Below, one piece after another: positions 19,100 to 28,734 of a stretch of 64,000 bases of DNA. This DNA is from Brenneria salicis ATCC 15712 = DSM 30166. Its GTDB lineage: Bacteria; Pseudomonadota; Gammaproteobacteria; Enterobacterales; Enterobacteriaceae. Numbering within the stretch: the first letter of the stretch is position 1; every line of letters starts with the position of its first letter. Under the pieces are notes generated by a model. That model worked only from the letters and a program-made list of their open reading frames with translations, was not told where the DNA came from and ran no database searches. Position numbers and translations under genes: made by a program. Location of the stretch: positions 1-64,000 of the forward strand of contig NZ_QNRY01000008.1 in NCBI RefSeq assembly GCF_003315515.1, written 5' to 3'.

Positions 19100-20248
19100 T
19101 TATTGCATGGCGTTATACACATTCACGGCTTGCGCGACAACCTCGCTGTCGGCATCCAGACCGGAAATCTGCGCCAACGCAGCCTGCGGGCCGAGATTCT
19201 GCAAAAGTTCAGCCAGTTCCTGCGCCTGTGGGTCCTGTTCGCTGCGATAACGCATCGCCGCCGCGATACCAATAATCAGGTTGTCATGCGGCAATTGATA
19301 TTCCAGCGTCCCCAGCAACGGTTTGATCAGGCGGTCGCCCGCGCTCAGCTTACGCAGCGGTTGTCGCCCCACACGCTCGACATCATCGTGCAGATAGGGA
19401 TTTTCAAATCGACTGAGGATTTTATTGATGTACGCCGCGTGCTTGTCGGCATCAAAACCGTAGCGTTTGATCAGCACCGCGCCGCTCTCTTCCATCGCGC
19501 CCTTGACCACGGCACGAATTTCCGGGTCGAGGATCGCATCACGAATGGTCTGATGGCGAGCCTGTTGCCCCAGATAGGCGGTAATGGCATGGCCGGTGTT
19601 GAGCGTAAACAGCTTGCGCTCTACAAACGCCATCAGGTTGTCGGTCAGTTCCATGCCCGGAATGGCCGGCGGTTCACCACAGAACTGGGTTTGATCAACA
19701 ATCCACTCACTGAAGGTTTCCACTGTGACCGCCAGCACATCATCGCTGCCGGCTTCGCAAGGCGGAACAATGCGGTCAACGGCGGAATCCACAAATCCGA
19801 CATGTTCATCGACCCAGGCAAGCTGTGCTTCCGGCAACAATTTCACCACGTGTTGCTTAAGCTGGCTGGTGCCGCGCACCATATTTTCACAGGCGATAAT
19901 GTTGAGCGGTTTTGTGTTGCCGTCCGCATGACGTTTCACCAATCCTTGCACGATCGTCCCGGCGATTTTTTCCAGAATCTGCGGCCCGACGGCGGTGGTG
20001 ACCAGATCAACGTCAGCAATCAGCGCAACGGCTTGCGGGCTGCCGCTATGCAACGCGCTGACGTTGCTCACCGTATCCAGCTGCGTTTGCTCTCCCACAA
20101 TCCGCACCTGATAGCTTTTGCGACTGTTCAAGGCATCCAGAAGCGGCTGGCTGACGTCCGCGAACGTCAGTTCGATATTGGCATCTGCCAGCAGTTTGCC
20201 AATGAATCCCCGGCCAATATTACCGGCGCCAAAATGTAATGCTTTCAT
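19100..20248 (-). CDS. mtlD: Mannitol-1-phosphate 5-dehydrogenase
   Basis: 382 residues. N-terminal NAD-binding [20 protein letters not shown] and catalytic-region [13 protein letters not shown] and [15 protein letters not shown]. It converts mannitol 1-phosphate, made by MtlA, to fructose 6-phosphate. A second ATG directly upstream (20251) is in frame; 20248 gives the family start. It is separated from mtlA by an ERIC repeat. Confidence 0.97.
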   Translation of the reverse strand: MKALHFGAGNIGRGFIGKLLADANIELTFADVSQPLLDALNSRKSYQVRIVGEQTQLDTVSNVSALHSGSPQAVALIADVDLVTTAVGPQILEKIAGTIVQGLVKRHADGNTKPLNIIACENMVRGTSQLKQHVVKLLPEAQLAWVDEHVGFVDSAVDRIVPPCEAGSDDVLAVTVETFSEWIVDQTQFCGEPPAIPGMELTDNLMAFVERKLFTLNTGHAITAYLGQQARHQTIRDAILDPEIRAVVKGAMEESGAVLIKRYGFDADKHAAYINKILSRFENPYLHDDVERVGRQPLRKLSAGDRLIKPLLGTLEYQLPHDNLIIGIAAAMRYRSEQDPQAQELAELLQNLGPQAALAQISGLDADSEVVAQAVNVYNAMQ

Positions 20249-20308
20249 CATGCTTTAACCTTAAAAACGAAAAGATAAAAAGAGGCTGCCCGGAAACGGC
20301 GGCAGCGC

Positions 20309-20434
20309 GTATACCCAACAGATTTCAAGGCGCAGGAAGGCGGCAATCGCGTGAATCCCCAGCAACTTACGCAAGTAAGCGACTGGGGCGAGCAACAAAG
20401 CCAACGCATCCGCAACTTAAAAGCTGACGGGTAT
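20309..20434. repeat. ERIC (intergenic repeat unit) inside the mtl operon
   Basis: About 126 bases form an imperfect palindrome that starts GTATACCC and ends GGGTAT. The central part GTGAATCCCCAG...CTTACGCAAGTAAG...GACTGGGG is the hallmark ERIC core (regions used for ERIC typing). Length 126 fits the canonical 127-bp ERIC. It lies between mtlA and mtlD, so it is transcribed and would fold into a long hairpin. Confidence 0.9.
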
Positions 20435-20436
20435 CA

Positions 20437-22350
20437 TCATGCGTTCTTTTTACCGGACAGCAGGTCAAGAACCTCCTGCACGTCCTGAGTGCGCGCAAGG
20501 CGTTCAATCACCGCGTCGTCATCAAGCGCATTGGTCAGGCTGGTTATCACCTGGATATGTTCATTGTTGCGCGCGGCAATGCCAATAACCAAACGCGCCA
20601 CTTCATCGTCTTCATCGCCAAAACGCACGCCATCGGGATACTGGCAGAAAACTACGCCGGTTTTCAGTACCCGATCTTTCGCTTCAATCGTACCGTGCGG
20701 CACGGCAATGGATTCCCCCAGATAGGTGGACGTCAGTTTCTCACGCTCCAGCATGGCATCGACATATTCCGGGTCGACATAGCCACCCTTAACCAGTTGC
20801 TCACCCGCGAAGCGAATCGCCTGCTCTTTGTTGGCCGCCTGTTGATTGAGGAAGATATTACCGGCGCTCAGTTGGAACAGGTTTGACGGTTCGGTGGTCG
20901 GGGCGGCGGCGACCGGCGCAGCGGACGGCGCGTCGTCCTTGCCCTGGGAGGCAACCAGACGCGCCGCCAGATCGTTGTACAGGTTGCTGTCGAGGAAATT
21001 GGTCAGCGAAATGTGCTGAGCCTGCGGTGCATGGCGCATGGCGCGTTCAGTCAGGTCGCGATGGGCAATCACCAGATCGACATCATCCGGCAAGTTGTTT
21101 ATCGCGCTATTGGTCACAGAGATGTTGGTCAGCCCGGCATCCTGCACTTTCTTGCGCAGCACCCCCGCGCCCATCGCGCTGGAGCCCATACCGGCATCAC
21201 AGGCGACGATGATTTTACGCACGGTGCTCATATCGCCGCTGACACCCGTACTCGCGCCGCTCTGCCCTTTGGCCGTGGCTTTCATGTCCTGCATACGGCG
21301 AGTGGCTTCGCTAAGATCCTCTTCGTTCTTTTGTTTCATGCTCTTGAGCAAAATCACCGAAACCAGGAAAGACACCGCAAATGCCGCTGTAATCGCCACA
21401 ATATTAGCGAAGTATGCGCCTTTCGGCGTCATCGCCAGCACCGCCAGAATAGAACCAGGAGAGGCCGGAGAAACCAGACCGCCGTCCAGTATGCCCAGGG
21501 TGAACACGCCGGTCATACCGCCGAGGATCACCGCAATAATCAGACGCGGGTTCATCAGAACATAAGGGAAATAGATTTCGTGGATCCCGCCGAGGAAATG
21601 GATGATCGCCGCACCCGGCGCAGACTCTTTCGCATTGCCGCGGCCAAAGAACATATAAGCCATCAGCACGCCCATTCCCGGACCAGGGTTGGCTTCAATC
21701 AGGAAGAAAATGGATTTCCCGGTTTCGGTGGCCTGCTGAATACCCAGCGGCGAGAAAATGCCGTGGTTAATGGCGTTGTTCAGGAACAGAATTTTTGCCG
21801 GTTCGACAAAAATGGACGTAAACGGCAGCAGGTTGTTTTGCACCATGACGTTAACGCCAGCCGCCAGTGCCTGAGAGAAGATTTCAACCAGCGGGCCAAT
21901 CGCCAGAAACGCCAGGATCGCCAACAACATGCCGATGATACCGGCGGAGAAGTTGTTGACCAGCATTTCAAAACCACTTTTGATTTTGCCGTCGACCATT
22001 TTGTCGAAACGCTTGATGGTCCAGCCGCCCAGCGGCCCGACAATCATGGCGCCCAGGAACATAGGAATATCCGTCCCGGCGATTACCCCCATGGTGGTGA
22101 TGGCGCCGACCACGCCGCCGCGCTCGCCAAACACCAGACGGCCACCGGTATAACCGATCAGCAACGGCAGCAGATAGGTGATCATCGGGCCGACGAGCTT
22201 CGCCAGCGTCTCGTTAGGTATCCAACCCGTAGGAATAAACAGTGCGGTAATAATACCCCAGGCAATGAATGCGCCAATATTGGGCATGACCATATTGCTC
22301 AGAAAGCGGCCAAAGTTTTGCACTTTGACCTTAAAGTCTGGAGAAAGCAT
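20437..22350 (-). CDS. mtlA: PTS mannitol transporter, EIICBA
   Basis: 637 residues. IIC membrane domain spans about 1-345; the IIB domain has its phospho-cysteine in IIVACDAGMGSSAMGAG near residue 385; the IIA domain has its phospho-histidine in GESIAVPHGTIEAKD near residue 554. It imports mannitol and phosphorylates it to mannitol 1-phosphate using HPr. First gene of mtlADR. GGGGTG-type ribosome-binding site precedes the ATG. Several CRP-type sites upstream agree with catabolite control. Confidence 0.98.
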   Translation of the reverse strand: MLSPDFKVKVQNFGRFLSNMVMPNIGAFIAWGIITALFIPTGWIPNETLAKLVGPMITYLLPLLIGYTGGRLVFGERGGVVGAITTMGVIAGTDIPMFLGAMIVGPLGGWTIKRFDKMVDGKIKSGFEMLVNNFSAGIIGMLLAILAFLAIGPLVEIFSQALAAGVNVMVQNNLLPFTSIFVEPAKILFLNNAINHGIFSPLGIQQATETGKSIFFLIEANPGPGMGVLMAYMFFGRGNAKESAPGAAIIHFLGGIHEIYFPYVLMNPRLIIAVILGGMTGVFTLGILDGGLVSPASPGSILAVLAMTPKGAYFANIVAITAAFAVSFLVSVILLKSMKQKNEEDLSEATRRMQDMKATAKGQSGASTGVSGDMSTVRKIIVACDAGMGSSAMGAGVLRKKVQDAGLTNISVTNSAINNLPDDVDLVIAHRDLTERAMRHAPQAQHISLTNFLDSNLYNDLAARLVASQGKDDAPSAAPVAAAPTTEPSNLFQLSAGNIFLNQQAANKEQAIRFAGEQLVKGGYVDPEYVDAMLEREKLTSTYLGESIAVPHGTIEAKDRVLKTGVVFCQYPDGVRFGDEDDEVARLVIGIAARNNEHIQVITSLTNALDDDAVIERLARTQDVQEVLDLLSGKKNA

Positions 22351-22508
22351 AAAAACACACCCCTATTGAGACGCGCTGACAATAAGAGCGCGTGATAATT
22401 ATCGTGAGATGATGTGACAGGGTGATCACATGAGCATCCCCGTCAGCATTGCTGTATACAGCGCGGACTCTAACACGCCGTTGTCGTACCGCAACTCTAC
22501 GACCTAAA

Positions 22509-22685
22509 CGTGATAAAAATCACACAACCACCCTACATCATCGCCACAAATAGGTGACTTACTTCACAAAAAAGCATTAAACACCGCAAATACAATGCTA
22601 TTTGCACGTGCGACTGGTTTAATTTTGTGATCAATATCACATTTTTATACGGTAACTTCGTTCCATTTATGTGATTCATATCACA
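22509..22685 (-). promoter_or_regulatory. Cluster of CRP-type sites upstream of mtlA
   Basis: Two near-perfect sites, TGTGATCAATATCACA (22626-22641) and TGTGATTCATATCACA (22670-22685), match TGTGA-N6-TCACA fully. A third, CGTGATAAAAATCACA (22509-22524), has one mismatch, and a fourth, GGTGACTTACTTCACA (22553-22568), is weaker. E. coli mtl also has an unusual multi-site CRP array, so this arrangement is probably conserved. The 382-base gap contains no gene. Confidence 0.8.
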
Positions 22686-22732
22686 ATAAATTTTCGCTTC
22701 ACGGGAAATTTTCCCCCTTCAGACCATCGCGC

Positions 22733-23437
22733 TCACGGCGTGACGGCGACCCCCAGTGACTTAAGCGCATTCAACAGGTTCTGTTGCTGCGTAGGCAATC
22801 CCGACACCATGCCGTTGTACTGAGCGACCTGCTGTGGCGTATAAAATTGAACCGAGGCCCCGTTGAAAATCACTTGATCGCCTTGCGCCTGCAAATAATC
22901 CCCCACTTGTATCAGGTTCTGGGCAAAGGCGATCACGTTAGGGATAATCGGCAACAATGTGTTGGTCGGCTGCATCACCACACGCTGATATAACCGATCG
23001 TAACCAACCTGTAATTCTTCCGGTTGTTTGAGTGCGCGGCGGGCATTATCCGCCTGCGCTTTTGCCGCCTGGACGCGCTGCCCCAGCATATTGATGGCGC
23101 CAATGGATTGACGTAGCGCGTCACGTTGAGACAAATAATCCCTTGGCTCCCTAATCTGGGAAACCTGCGCCAACATTGGCGTCAGGCTGTCTGCCACAGA
23201 CTGAGTAAACTGCTGGGAAAATGTGGTCAAAATCGCGTAATCATTAACAAATGGCCCGAAGTTTTTCTTTTGCTCTTCTGTCAGCGCAGGCAGTTTGCCA
23301 TCCGCTTGCAATTGGACATTCTGTACGAAGTCCGTAAAGGCCTTGCGCTGATCAGACTCGCTATCGCCGCACCCCGCAATTTGTAACGCCATAAAAAAGA
23401 CCAAAACCGGCCACAGCCAGCGTGTGCGATATTCCAT
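22733..23437 (-). CDS. yiaF: YiaF-like DUF3053 lipoprotein
   Basis: About 234 residues from ATG 23437 (MEYRTRWLWPVLVFF). A lipoprotein signal ends at ALQIAGCG, so the mature protein starts at that Cys. DQRKAFTDFVQNVQLQADGK, EEQKKNFGPFVNDYAIL and later helical Gln/Ala-rich segments match E. coli YiaF (DUF3053). Function unknown; the Asp after Cys+1 is absent (Gly), so outer-membrane sorting is expected. Upstream in-frame ATGs (23449, 23500) exist; 23437 has AGG at proper distance. Confidence 0.8.
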   Translation of the reverse strand: MEYRTRWLWPVLVFFMALQIAGCGDSESDQRKAFTDFVQNVQLQADGKLPALTEEQKKNFGPFVNDYAILTTFSQQFTQSVADSLTPMLAQVSQIREPRDYLSQRDALRQSIGAINMLGQRVQAAKAQADNARRALKQPEELQVGYDRLYQRVVMQPTNTLLPIIPNVIAFAQNLIQVGDYLQAQGDQVIFNGASVQFYTPQQVAQYNGMVSGLPTQQQNLLNALKSLGVAVTP

Positions 23438-23610
23438 CACTTGCCTCATTCCATGCTCCTGTTTTACATGCCCAATGTTCGCCCCGTTACGGTTAAGCAT
23501 AGTCGGATCACATCACCTGTGCCGGGATGCAGTTCACTTAACGTCAGGTTATGGCGGGCGATGGCACCGCAAGGTGCCGGATGGCCCGGCGGGATGGGCG
23601 CACGCAAGTC

Positions 23611-23650
23611 AAAACGGCGATCACCCAGCAGGCTGATCGCCGTTGATTTT
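23611..23650. terminator. Bidirectional terminator after the alcohol dehydrogenase gene
   Basis: ACGGCGATCA (23614-23623 region) pairs with TGATCGCCGT (23634-23643), flanked by AAAA on the left and TTTT on the right. It ends the minus-strand dehydrogenase transcript about 50 bases after its stop. Confidence 0.8.
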
Positions 23651-23696
23651 GGCATCATTGCTCCCGGCTATTATCCCCGAGAGCAACAGGTAAAAA

Positions 23697-24842
23697 TTAT
23701 TTCCCGTAATACGCGACGGTGTACAGTTTCCGCATGTCTTCCACCTGCGGATTACCGGGATTGGTTAAAGTACAGGGATCAGCCAGCGCATTGCTGCTCA
23801 TCCGATCGAGCACCTGGGTGAATTTCTCTTCGCAGAAATCCACTTCATCACACTGCCGCAAGGTGTCGGGAATGTTTAACCGCCGGCTCAGATCCCGCAC
23901 GGCAGCGGCCAGATTAAGGATGCCGAAACGCTTTTCGATCTGCTGATATTTGTTGGTCCAGTGGCGGTTATATTGGATGACGTAAGGCAGCAAAATGGCG
24001 TTGGCCAACCCATGAGTGACGCCGAACTCACCGCCCAGTTTATGCGCCAGCGAATGAATAATCCCCAGCGACGCGTTGGTAAAAGCAATTCCTGCCAGCG
24101 CCGACGCATTATGCATGTGATAACGCGCCTGCATATTATCCGGCGACAGATACGCGGTTTCCAGATTCTCAAAAACCAGCCGAATCGCTTCCAGCGCATA
24201 AGGGTCGGTAAATGATGTGGCGGCCGTGGACACATAGGCTTCCAGGGCATGAGTCAGGACATCCATGCCCGAATAGGCGGTGATGTGCGGCGGGCAAGTC
24301 GCCGGGATTGCCGGATCGAGGATCGCGATATCCGGCACCATGTCGGCTGCCACGACAGGATATTTAATATGGCTTTCGGTATCGGTAATCACGGAAAAAG
24401 CGGTAATTTCCGACGCGGAACCGCTGGTGGAGGGAATGGCGACAAATTTGGCTTTATTACGCAGCGCTGGCATGGCGCCGACCGGTAAAATATCTTCCAG
24501 CGTCAGATGCGGATGCTCATAGAAGCACCACATGACTTTTGCCGCATCAATGGCGGAACCGCCGCCGAGCGCCACGATCCAATCCGGTTCAAATTCCAAC
24601 ATGGCTTGCGCCCCACGTTGTACTGTGGCAAGCGAAGGATTGGGTTCAACATTGTCGATAATCAGACACGGCATCCCGGCCTGATTGAGCAGTTGCTCGG
24701 TACGCGCCAGAAAACCGTGTCTTTTCATTGAACTACCGCCGGTCACGATCACCGCCTTGCGTCCGCGCAGAGTAGCGAGCCGTTGCAGCGCATTTTCATC
24801 GTAGGTAATATCACGCGGAATGGAAAAGTTAATTGAAGTCAT
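23697..24842 (-). CDS. Iron-containing alcohol dehydrogenase
   Basis: 381 residues, group III (iron-dependent) alcohol dehydrogenase. NAD-binding GGGSAIDAAKVMW near residue 95. Metal ligands are an Asp before MDVLTHALEAYVS and the histidines in HSLAHKLGGEFGVTHGLAN near 263-277. The family includes 1,3-propanediol, butanol and ethanol dehydrogenases (DhaT, EutG, AdhE C-domain); the substrate cannot be set from sequence. Single gene with a terminator behind and a 698-base gap in front, so probably under anaerobic or substrate control. Confidence 0.9.
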   Translation of the reverse strand: MTSINFSIPRDITYDENALQRLATLRGRKAVIVTGGSSMKRHGFLARTEQLLNQAGMPCLIIDNVEPNPSLATVQRGAQAMLEFEPDWIVALGGGSAIDAAKVMWCFYEHPHLTLEDILPVGAMPALRNKAKFVAIPSTSGSASEITAFSVITDTESHIKYPVVAADMVPDIAILDPAIPATCPPHITAYSGMDVLTHALEAYVSTAATSFTDPYALEAIRLVFENLETAYLSPDNMQARYHMHNASALAGIAFTNASLGIIHSLAHKLGGEFGVTHGLANAILLPYVIQYNRHWTNKYQQIEKRFGILNLAAAVRDLSRRLNIPDTLRQCDEVDFCEEKFTQVLDRMSSNALADPCTLTNPGNPQVEDMRKLYTVAYYGK

Positions 24843-25420
24843 AATAATCCCCTGTAATTAATAATAAATTCTATTAAGCGTATTACAGCAGACAGAGCGT
24901 AACGACGTTATCAGCGCAGCATTCTTAGATTATTATTTCATTGTCTTTTTGTTATGCGGAACCAATAAAGAACCCTCTTTCTGCATCTTAATCAATAGCC
25001 ATTTAATAAATAAAATAATTAACTTTATTTATTTCAATAATCTTTCAACGCACATTGACCCTAACCAGAAACTATTTTCAGTATAAGCTCGCCATTGGCT
25101 GAAGATTGTGATCTTCATTCTATTTCACAAAATATGAAACAGCATAAAAAACCACAAGTTAATTCAGGATATGTATTAGATTAGACAGTAATGATTGATA
25201 TACAGAAAAATAATTATCGCATTGTTGAAGAAATGATATACTAACGGTTATCTTGCGTTAATGTAATGATATTTAATTTATATTCATGTGTTAATGTCGC
25301 AATAATACACTCAGGGAGTCATAACATTTCTGGGCAGAGATTTATTTTTCTCCCGGTTAAAAAATTTCCATCATTATTTTCAATATCATTAAATTAACGA
25401 ATTCAATCAGACGAGCATTG

Positions 25421-25486
25421 ATGAGATTTAATATCCTTCTAATTCTTCTTGTAATCAAAATCCTAGCGCCAACCAATCTTATTTAA
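25421..25486 (+). CDS. Candidate 21-residue hydrophobic small protein
   Basis: ATG at 25421 to TAA at 25486 encodes MRFNILLILLVIKILAPTNL plus a final Ile: one short hydrophobic helix with a single internal Lys. A Fur-like motif ends 22 bases upstream, and a shared terminator (25505-25534) follows within 20 bases. The ribosome-binding site is poor (ACGAG). Size and character recall single-helix stress peptides or type I toxins, but I recognise no family and chance is quite possible in AT-rich DNA. Confidence 0.25.
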   Translation: MRFNILLILLVIKILAPTNLI

Positions 25487-25504
25487 TCACAACGGAACGA
25501 TAAA

Positions 25505-25534
25505 GCTCCCCCTTCATCCTGAAGAGGGAGCGCG
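25505..25534. terminator. Terminator downstream of glyS
   Basis: GCTCCCCCTTC and GAAGAGGGAGC pair around ATCCT. On the minus strand it is followed by TTTAT and ends the glyQS transcript 7 bases after the glyS stop. Confidence 0.75.
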
Positions 25535-25540
25535 AAACGC

Positions 25541-27610
25541 TTACTGGAGCAGCGAAATATCCGCAACCTGCAAGAACAATTCCCGCAATTTGCTGAGCAA
25601 CGTCAGACGATTAATCCGCAGTTGCTCATCCTCCGCCATCACCATCACCTGATCGAAGAACGCGTCAACCGGTTCGCGCAGAGAAGCCAGTTCCGCCAAC
25701 GCTTCCTGATATTGACCGGCGGCAAACAGCGGTTGGAGTTTATCCGTCAGCACCACCACGTGCGTCGCCAGCGTGATTTCCGCCGGATCTTTCAATACGG
25801 ACGCATCCACATTCTCTTTCAGCGAATCGCTGGACTTGGCCAGAATATTGGAAACCCGCTTGTTGGCGGCTGCCAGCGCCGCCGCCGCGTCCAACGTGCG
25901 GAAGTGACTGACCGCCTTCACTCTGGCGTCAAAATCCGCCGGACGGGTCGGACGACGCGCCAATACCGCCTGAATGGTATCCACGCTGTGACCTTCTTCC
26001 TGATACCAGGCGCGGAAACGACCAAGCATAAACTCAATCACATCATCCACTACCTTGGCGTTAGTCAGCTTGTCGCCGTACAGATGCACGGCCTCTTCCG
26101 TCAGGGTCTGTAAATCCAGCGGCAAATGCTTCTCGACGATGATACGCAATACCCCCAACGCCGCACGGCGCAAGGCAAACGGATCTTTGTCGCCTTTCGG
26201 ATGCTGACCGATGCCAAAAATTCCGGCCAGCGTATCCATTTTGTCGGCGATCGCCAGCGCGCAGGCGACGGAAGAAGACGGCAGGGCGTCGCCGGCAAAA
26301 CGCGGTTGATACTGTTCGTTCAGCGCGACGGCCACCGCTTCCGGCTCGCCATCGTGACGCGCATAGTGCATCCCCATCACGCCTTGGGTATCGGTGAATT
26401 CAAACACCATGTTGGTCATCAGATCGCACTTGGACAGCAGACCGGCGCGGGTGGCGTGATCCACATCCGCCCCAATCCGCGCGGCGACCCAACCGGCCAG
26501 GGCCTGAATACGATCGGTTTTATCGCGCAGCGTCCCCAGTTGTTGCTGGAACAGGACGGTTTCCAGACGCGGCAGATGATCTTCCAGCCGCTTTTTACGG
26601 TCGGTGTTGAAAAAGAATTCGGCATCCGCCAGACGCGGACGCACCACCTTTTCATTACCGGAGATAATCTGTTGCGGATCACTGGATTCGATGTTGGCGA
26701 CAAAAATGAAGTTTGGCAGCAGTTTGCCGCTAGGGTCATAGACCGGGAAGTATTTCTGGTCGCCCTTCATGGTATACACCAACGCTTCGGATGGCACCGC
26801 GAGGAATTTTTCTTCAAATTTCGCCGTCAGCACCACCGGCCATTCCACCAGCGAGGCGACTTCTTCCAGCAGGCTGTCGCTCAGATCGGCATTACCGCCA
26901 ATTTTACGCGCCGCTTCTTCGGCATCGGCCTTGATTTTGGCTTTGCGACGTTCGTAATCCGCCATGACTTTGCCGCGCGTCAGCAGAATTTCAGGATACT
27001 GATCGGCATTATCGATAGTGAATTGCGCTTCACCCATAAAACGGTGACCACGGATGGTGCGGGCGGACTCGATGCCCAGCACCTGACCTGGGATCAGTTC
27101 GTCGCCCAGCAGCAGGGTCACCGTATGCACCGGACGCACAAACTGCGTTTCCTTGTCGCCCCAGCGCATCAGTTTCGGCACCGGCAGCTTCGCCAGCGCC
27201 GCGTTCACCATCGCGGTCAGCAAGGCCTGCGCCTGCTCGCCTTTCACCTGCGCACGGTAGAGCAACCACTCGCCTTTATCGGTTGTCAGACGCTCCGCCT
27301 GAGAAACCGTGATGCCGCAACCACGCGCCCAACCTTCAGCGGCTTTGGTCGGTTTGCCATCGGCGTCGAACGCCTGCGCTAGCGCCGGGCCGCGTTTTTC
27401 TATTTCACGATCCGGCTGCGAGGCGCTCAACGCCGCCACTTTCAGTGCCAGACGGCGCGGCGCTGCAAACCAGCGTACCTCGCCATGCGTCAATCCGGCT
27501 GCATCCAGTTCGGCGGTAAAGTGGGCGGCAAATGATTCCGCCAGATTACGCAGAGCTTTCGGCGGCAGCTCTTCCGTGCCGATTTCCACCAGAAAAGTCT
27601 TGTCAGTCAT
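25541..27610 (-). CDS. glyS: Glycyl-tRNA synthetase beta subunit
   Basis: 689 residues, the E. coli length. Start [20 protein letters not shown] is the conserved N-terminus; internal [21 protein letters not shown] and the C-terminal anticodon-binding region ([19 protein letters not shown]) are typical. It forms the alpha2-beta2 bacterial GlyRS with glyQ, 9 bases upstream, supplying tRNA binding. Ribosome-binding site AGAGGCAGCC. Confidence 0.97.
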   Translation of the reverse strand: MTDKTFLVEIGTEELPPKALRNLAESFAAHFTAELDAAGLTHGEVRWFAAPRRLALKVAALSASQPDREIEKRGPALAQAFDADGKPTKAAEGWARGCGITVSQAERLTTDKGEWLLYRAQVKGEQAQALLTAMVNAALAKLPVPKLMRWGDKETQFVRPVHTVTLLLGDELIPGQVLGIESARTIRGHRFMGEAQFTIDNADQYPEILLTRGKVMADYERRKAKIKADAEEAARKIGGNADLSDSLLEEVASLVEWPVVLTAKFEEKFLAVPSEALVYTMKGDQKYFPVYDPSGKLLPNFIFVANIESSDPQQIISGNEKVVRPRLADAEFFFNTDRKKRLEDHLPRLETVLFQQQLGTLRDKTDRIQALAGWVAARIGADVDHATRAGLLSKCDLMTNMVFEFTDTQGVMGMHYARHDGEPEAVAVALNEQYQPRFAGDALPSSSVACALAIADKMDTLAGIFGIGQHPKGDKDPFALRRAALGVLRIIVEKHLPLDLQTLTEEAVHLYGDKLTNAKVVDDVIEFMLGRFRAWYQEEGHSVDTIQAVLARRPTRPADFDARVKAVSHFRTLDAAAALAAANKRVSNILAKSSDSLKENVDASVLKDPAEITLATHVVVLTDKLQPLFAAGQYQEALAELASLREPVDAFFDQVMVMAEDEQLRINRLTLLSKLRELFLQVADISLLQ

Positions 27611-27619
27611 GGCTGCCTC

Positions 27620-28564
27620 TTAGCACTCTTTCTTATTGCACACGGTTTTATTGCACTCATTTTTATGACACATAGGGAAGCCCAGTGCTTCGCGGGACGC
27701 GTAATAGGCTTCCGCTACCGCTTTGGTCAGGGTACGAATACGCAGGATGTAGCGCTGACGCTCGGTAACGGAAATCGCTTTACGCGCATCCAGCAGGTTA
27801 AAGCTGTGCGCCGCTTTCAAAATGCGTTCGTAAGCCGGTAAAGGCAGCGGTTTTTCCAGCGCCAGCAGATGCTGCGCCTCTTTTTCATATTGTTCAAAAC
27901 AGCTAAACAGGAAATCGACATCGGCGTATTCGAAGTTATAGGTCGATTGCTCGACTTCATTCTGATGGAACACATCGCCGTAAGTGGTTTTACCCAGCGG
28001 GCCGTCGCTCCAGATCAGATCGTAAACGCTGTCCACGCCCTGAATGTACATCGCCAGACGTTCCAGACCGTAAGTAATCTCACCGGTAACCGGTTTACAC
28101 TCCAGACCACCCACCTGCTGGAAGTAGGTGAACTGCGTCACTTCCATGCCGTTCAGCCACACTTCCCAGCCCAGCCCCCAGGCGCCCAGCGTCGGGTTTT
28201 CCCAGTTGTCTTCCACGAAACGAATGTCATGGATAGTCGGGTCCATCCCCAACGCTTTCAGGGAGCCAAGATAGAGTTCCTGAATATTATCGGGTGATGG
28301 CTTAATCACCACCTGAAACTGGTAGTAGTGCTGCAGGCGGTTCGGGTTTTCACCGTAACGGCCATCGGTAGGACGACGCGAAGGTTGCACATAAGCGGCG
28401 GCCATCGGCTCTGGGCCTAGCGCCCGCAGACAGGTCATCGGATGTGAAGTGCCGGCGCCGACTTCCATGTCCAGCGGTTGGACAATGGTGCAGCCCTGGC
28501 GCGCCCAGTAATCCTGTAATGTCAGGATCAGGCCCTGAAAGGTCTTGGTATCAAACTTTTGCAT
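27620..28564 (-). CDS. glyQ: Glycyl-tRNA synthetase alpha subunit, with Cys-rich C-terminal tail
   Basis: 314 residues from ATG 28564 ([20 protein letters not shown]); the frame is open 32 codons further up but the family start is this one. The catalytic class II core is highly conserved ([39 protein letters not shown]). Compared with the 303-residue E. coli protein, which ends FPMCNK, this one continues as three five-residue units [15 protein letters not shown] and a final Cys. The tail looks like a short tandem expansion of the original MCNK end. Operon with glyS. Confidence 0.97.
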   Translation of the reverse strand: MQKFDTKTFQGLILTLQDYWARQGCTIVQPLDMEVGAGTSHPMTCLRALGPEPMAAAYVQPSRRPTDGRYGENPNRLQHYYQFQVVIKPSPDNIQELYLGSLKALGMDPTIHDIRFVEDNWENPTLGAWGLGWEVWLNGMEVTQFTYFQQVGGLECKPVTGEITYGLERLAMYIQGVDSVYDLIWSDGPLGKTTYGDVFHQNEVEQSTYNFEYADVDFLFSCFEQYEKEAQHLLALEKPLPLPAYERILKAAHSFNLLDARKAISVTERQRYILRIRTLTKAVAEAYYASREALGFPMCHKNECNKTVCNKKEC

Positions 28565-28734
28565 GTTGGATTCGCACGCGATACAAGTGGGTTTACAATG
28601 AATGCGCCAGTATACCCTCTGAGTGCAAGATATACAGCCAGAATGCGGCAACAAGTTCATATCGGTGATGATTTTTCATGCGGGCAAGGGTCGCCCGCGC
28701 TTAATTACGCCCACAAGCATGACGCCCGCAAGGT

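Larger units (their letters stand above)
24843..25540. other. 698-base gene-poor gap between adh and glyS
   Basis: Strongly AT-rich. Its left part must hold the promoter of the alcohol dehydrogenase gene. At 25374-25398 it has a Fur-box-like stretch that repeats the sodA promoter motif (23 of 25 identical). A 21-codon hydrophobic ORF follows at 25421. No larger gene is visible on either strand. Confidence 0.5.

Noticed and set aside
21013-22395. 460-codon plus-strand frame opposite mtlA
   Set aside because: Antisense shadow with biased composition; mtlA is unambiguous.
23464-23658. 64-codon minus-strand ORF between the alcohol dehydrogenase and yiaF
   Set aside because: It has a fair ribosome-binding site, but its first third lies in the bidirectional terminator hairpin (23611-23650) and its end overlaps the yiaF leader. 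No family recognised.
26126-27382. Long plus-strand open frame (418 codons) opposite glyS
   Set aside because: It mirrors the minus-strand glyS gene. Its translation is rich in His, Arg and Gln and resembles no family, as expected for antisense frames in GC-rich coding DNA.
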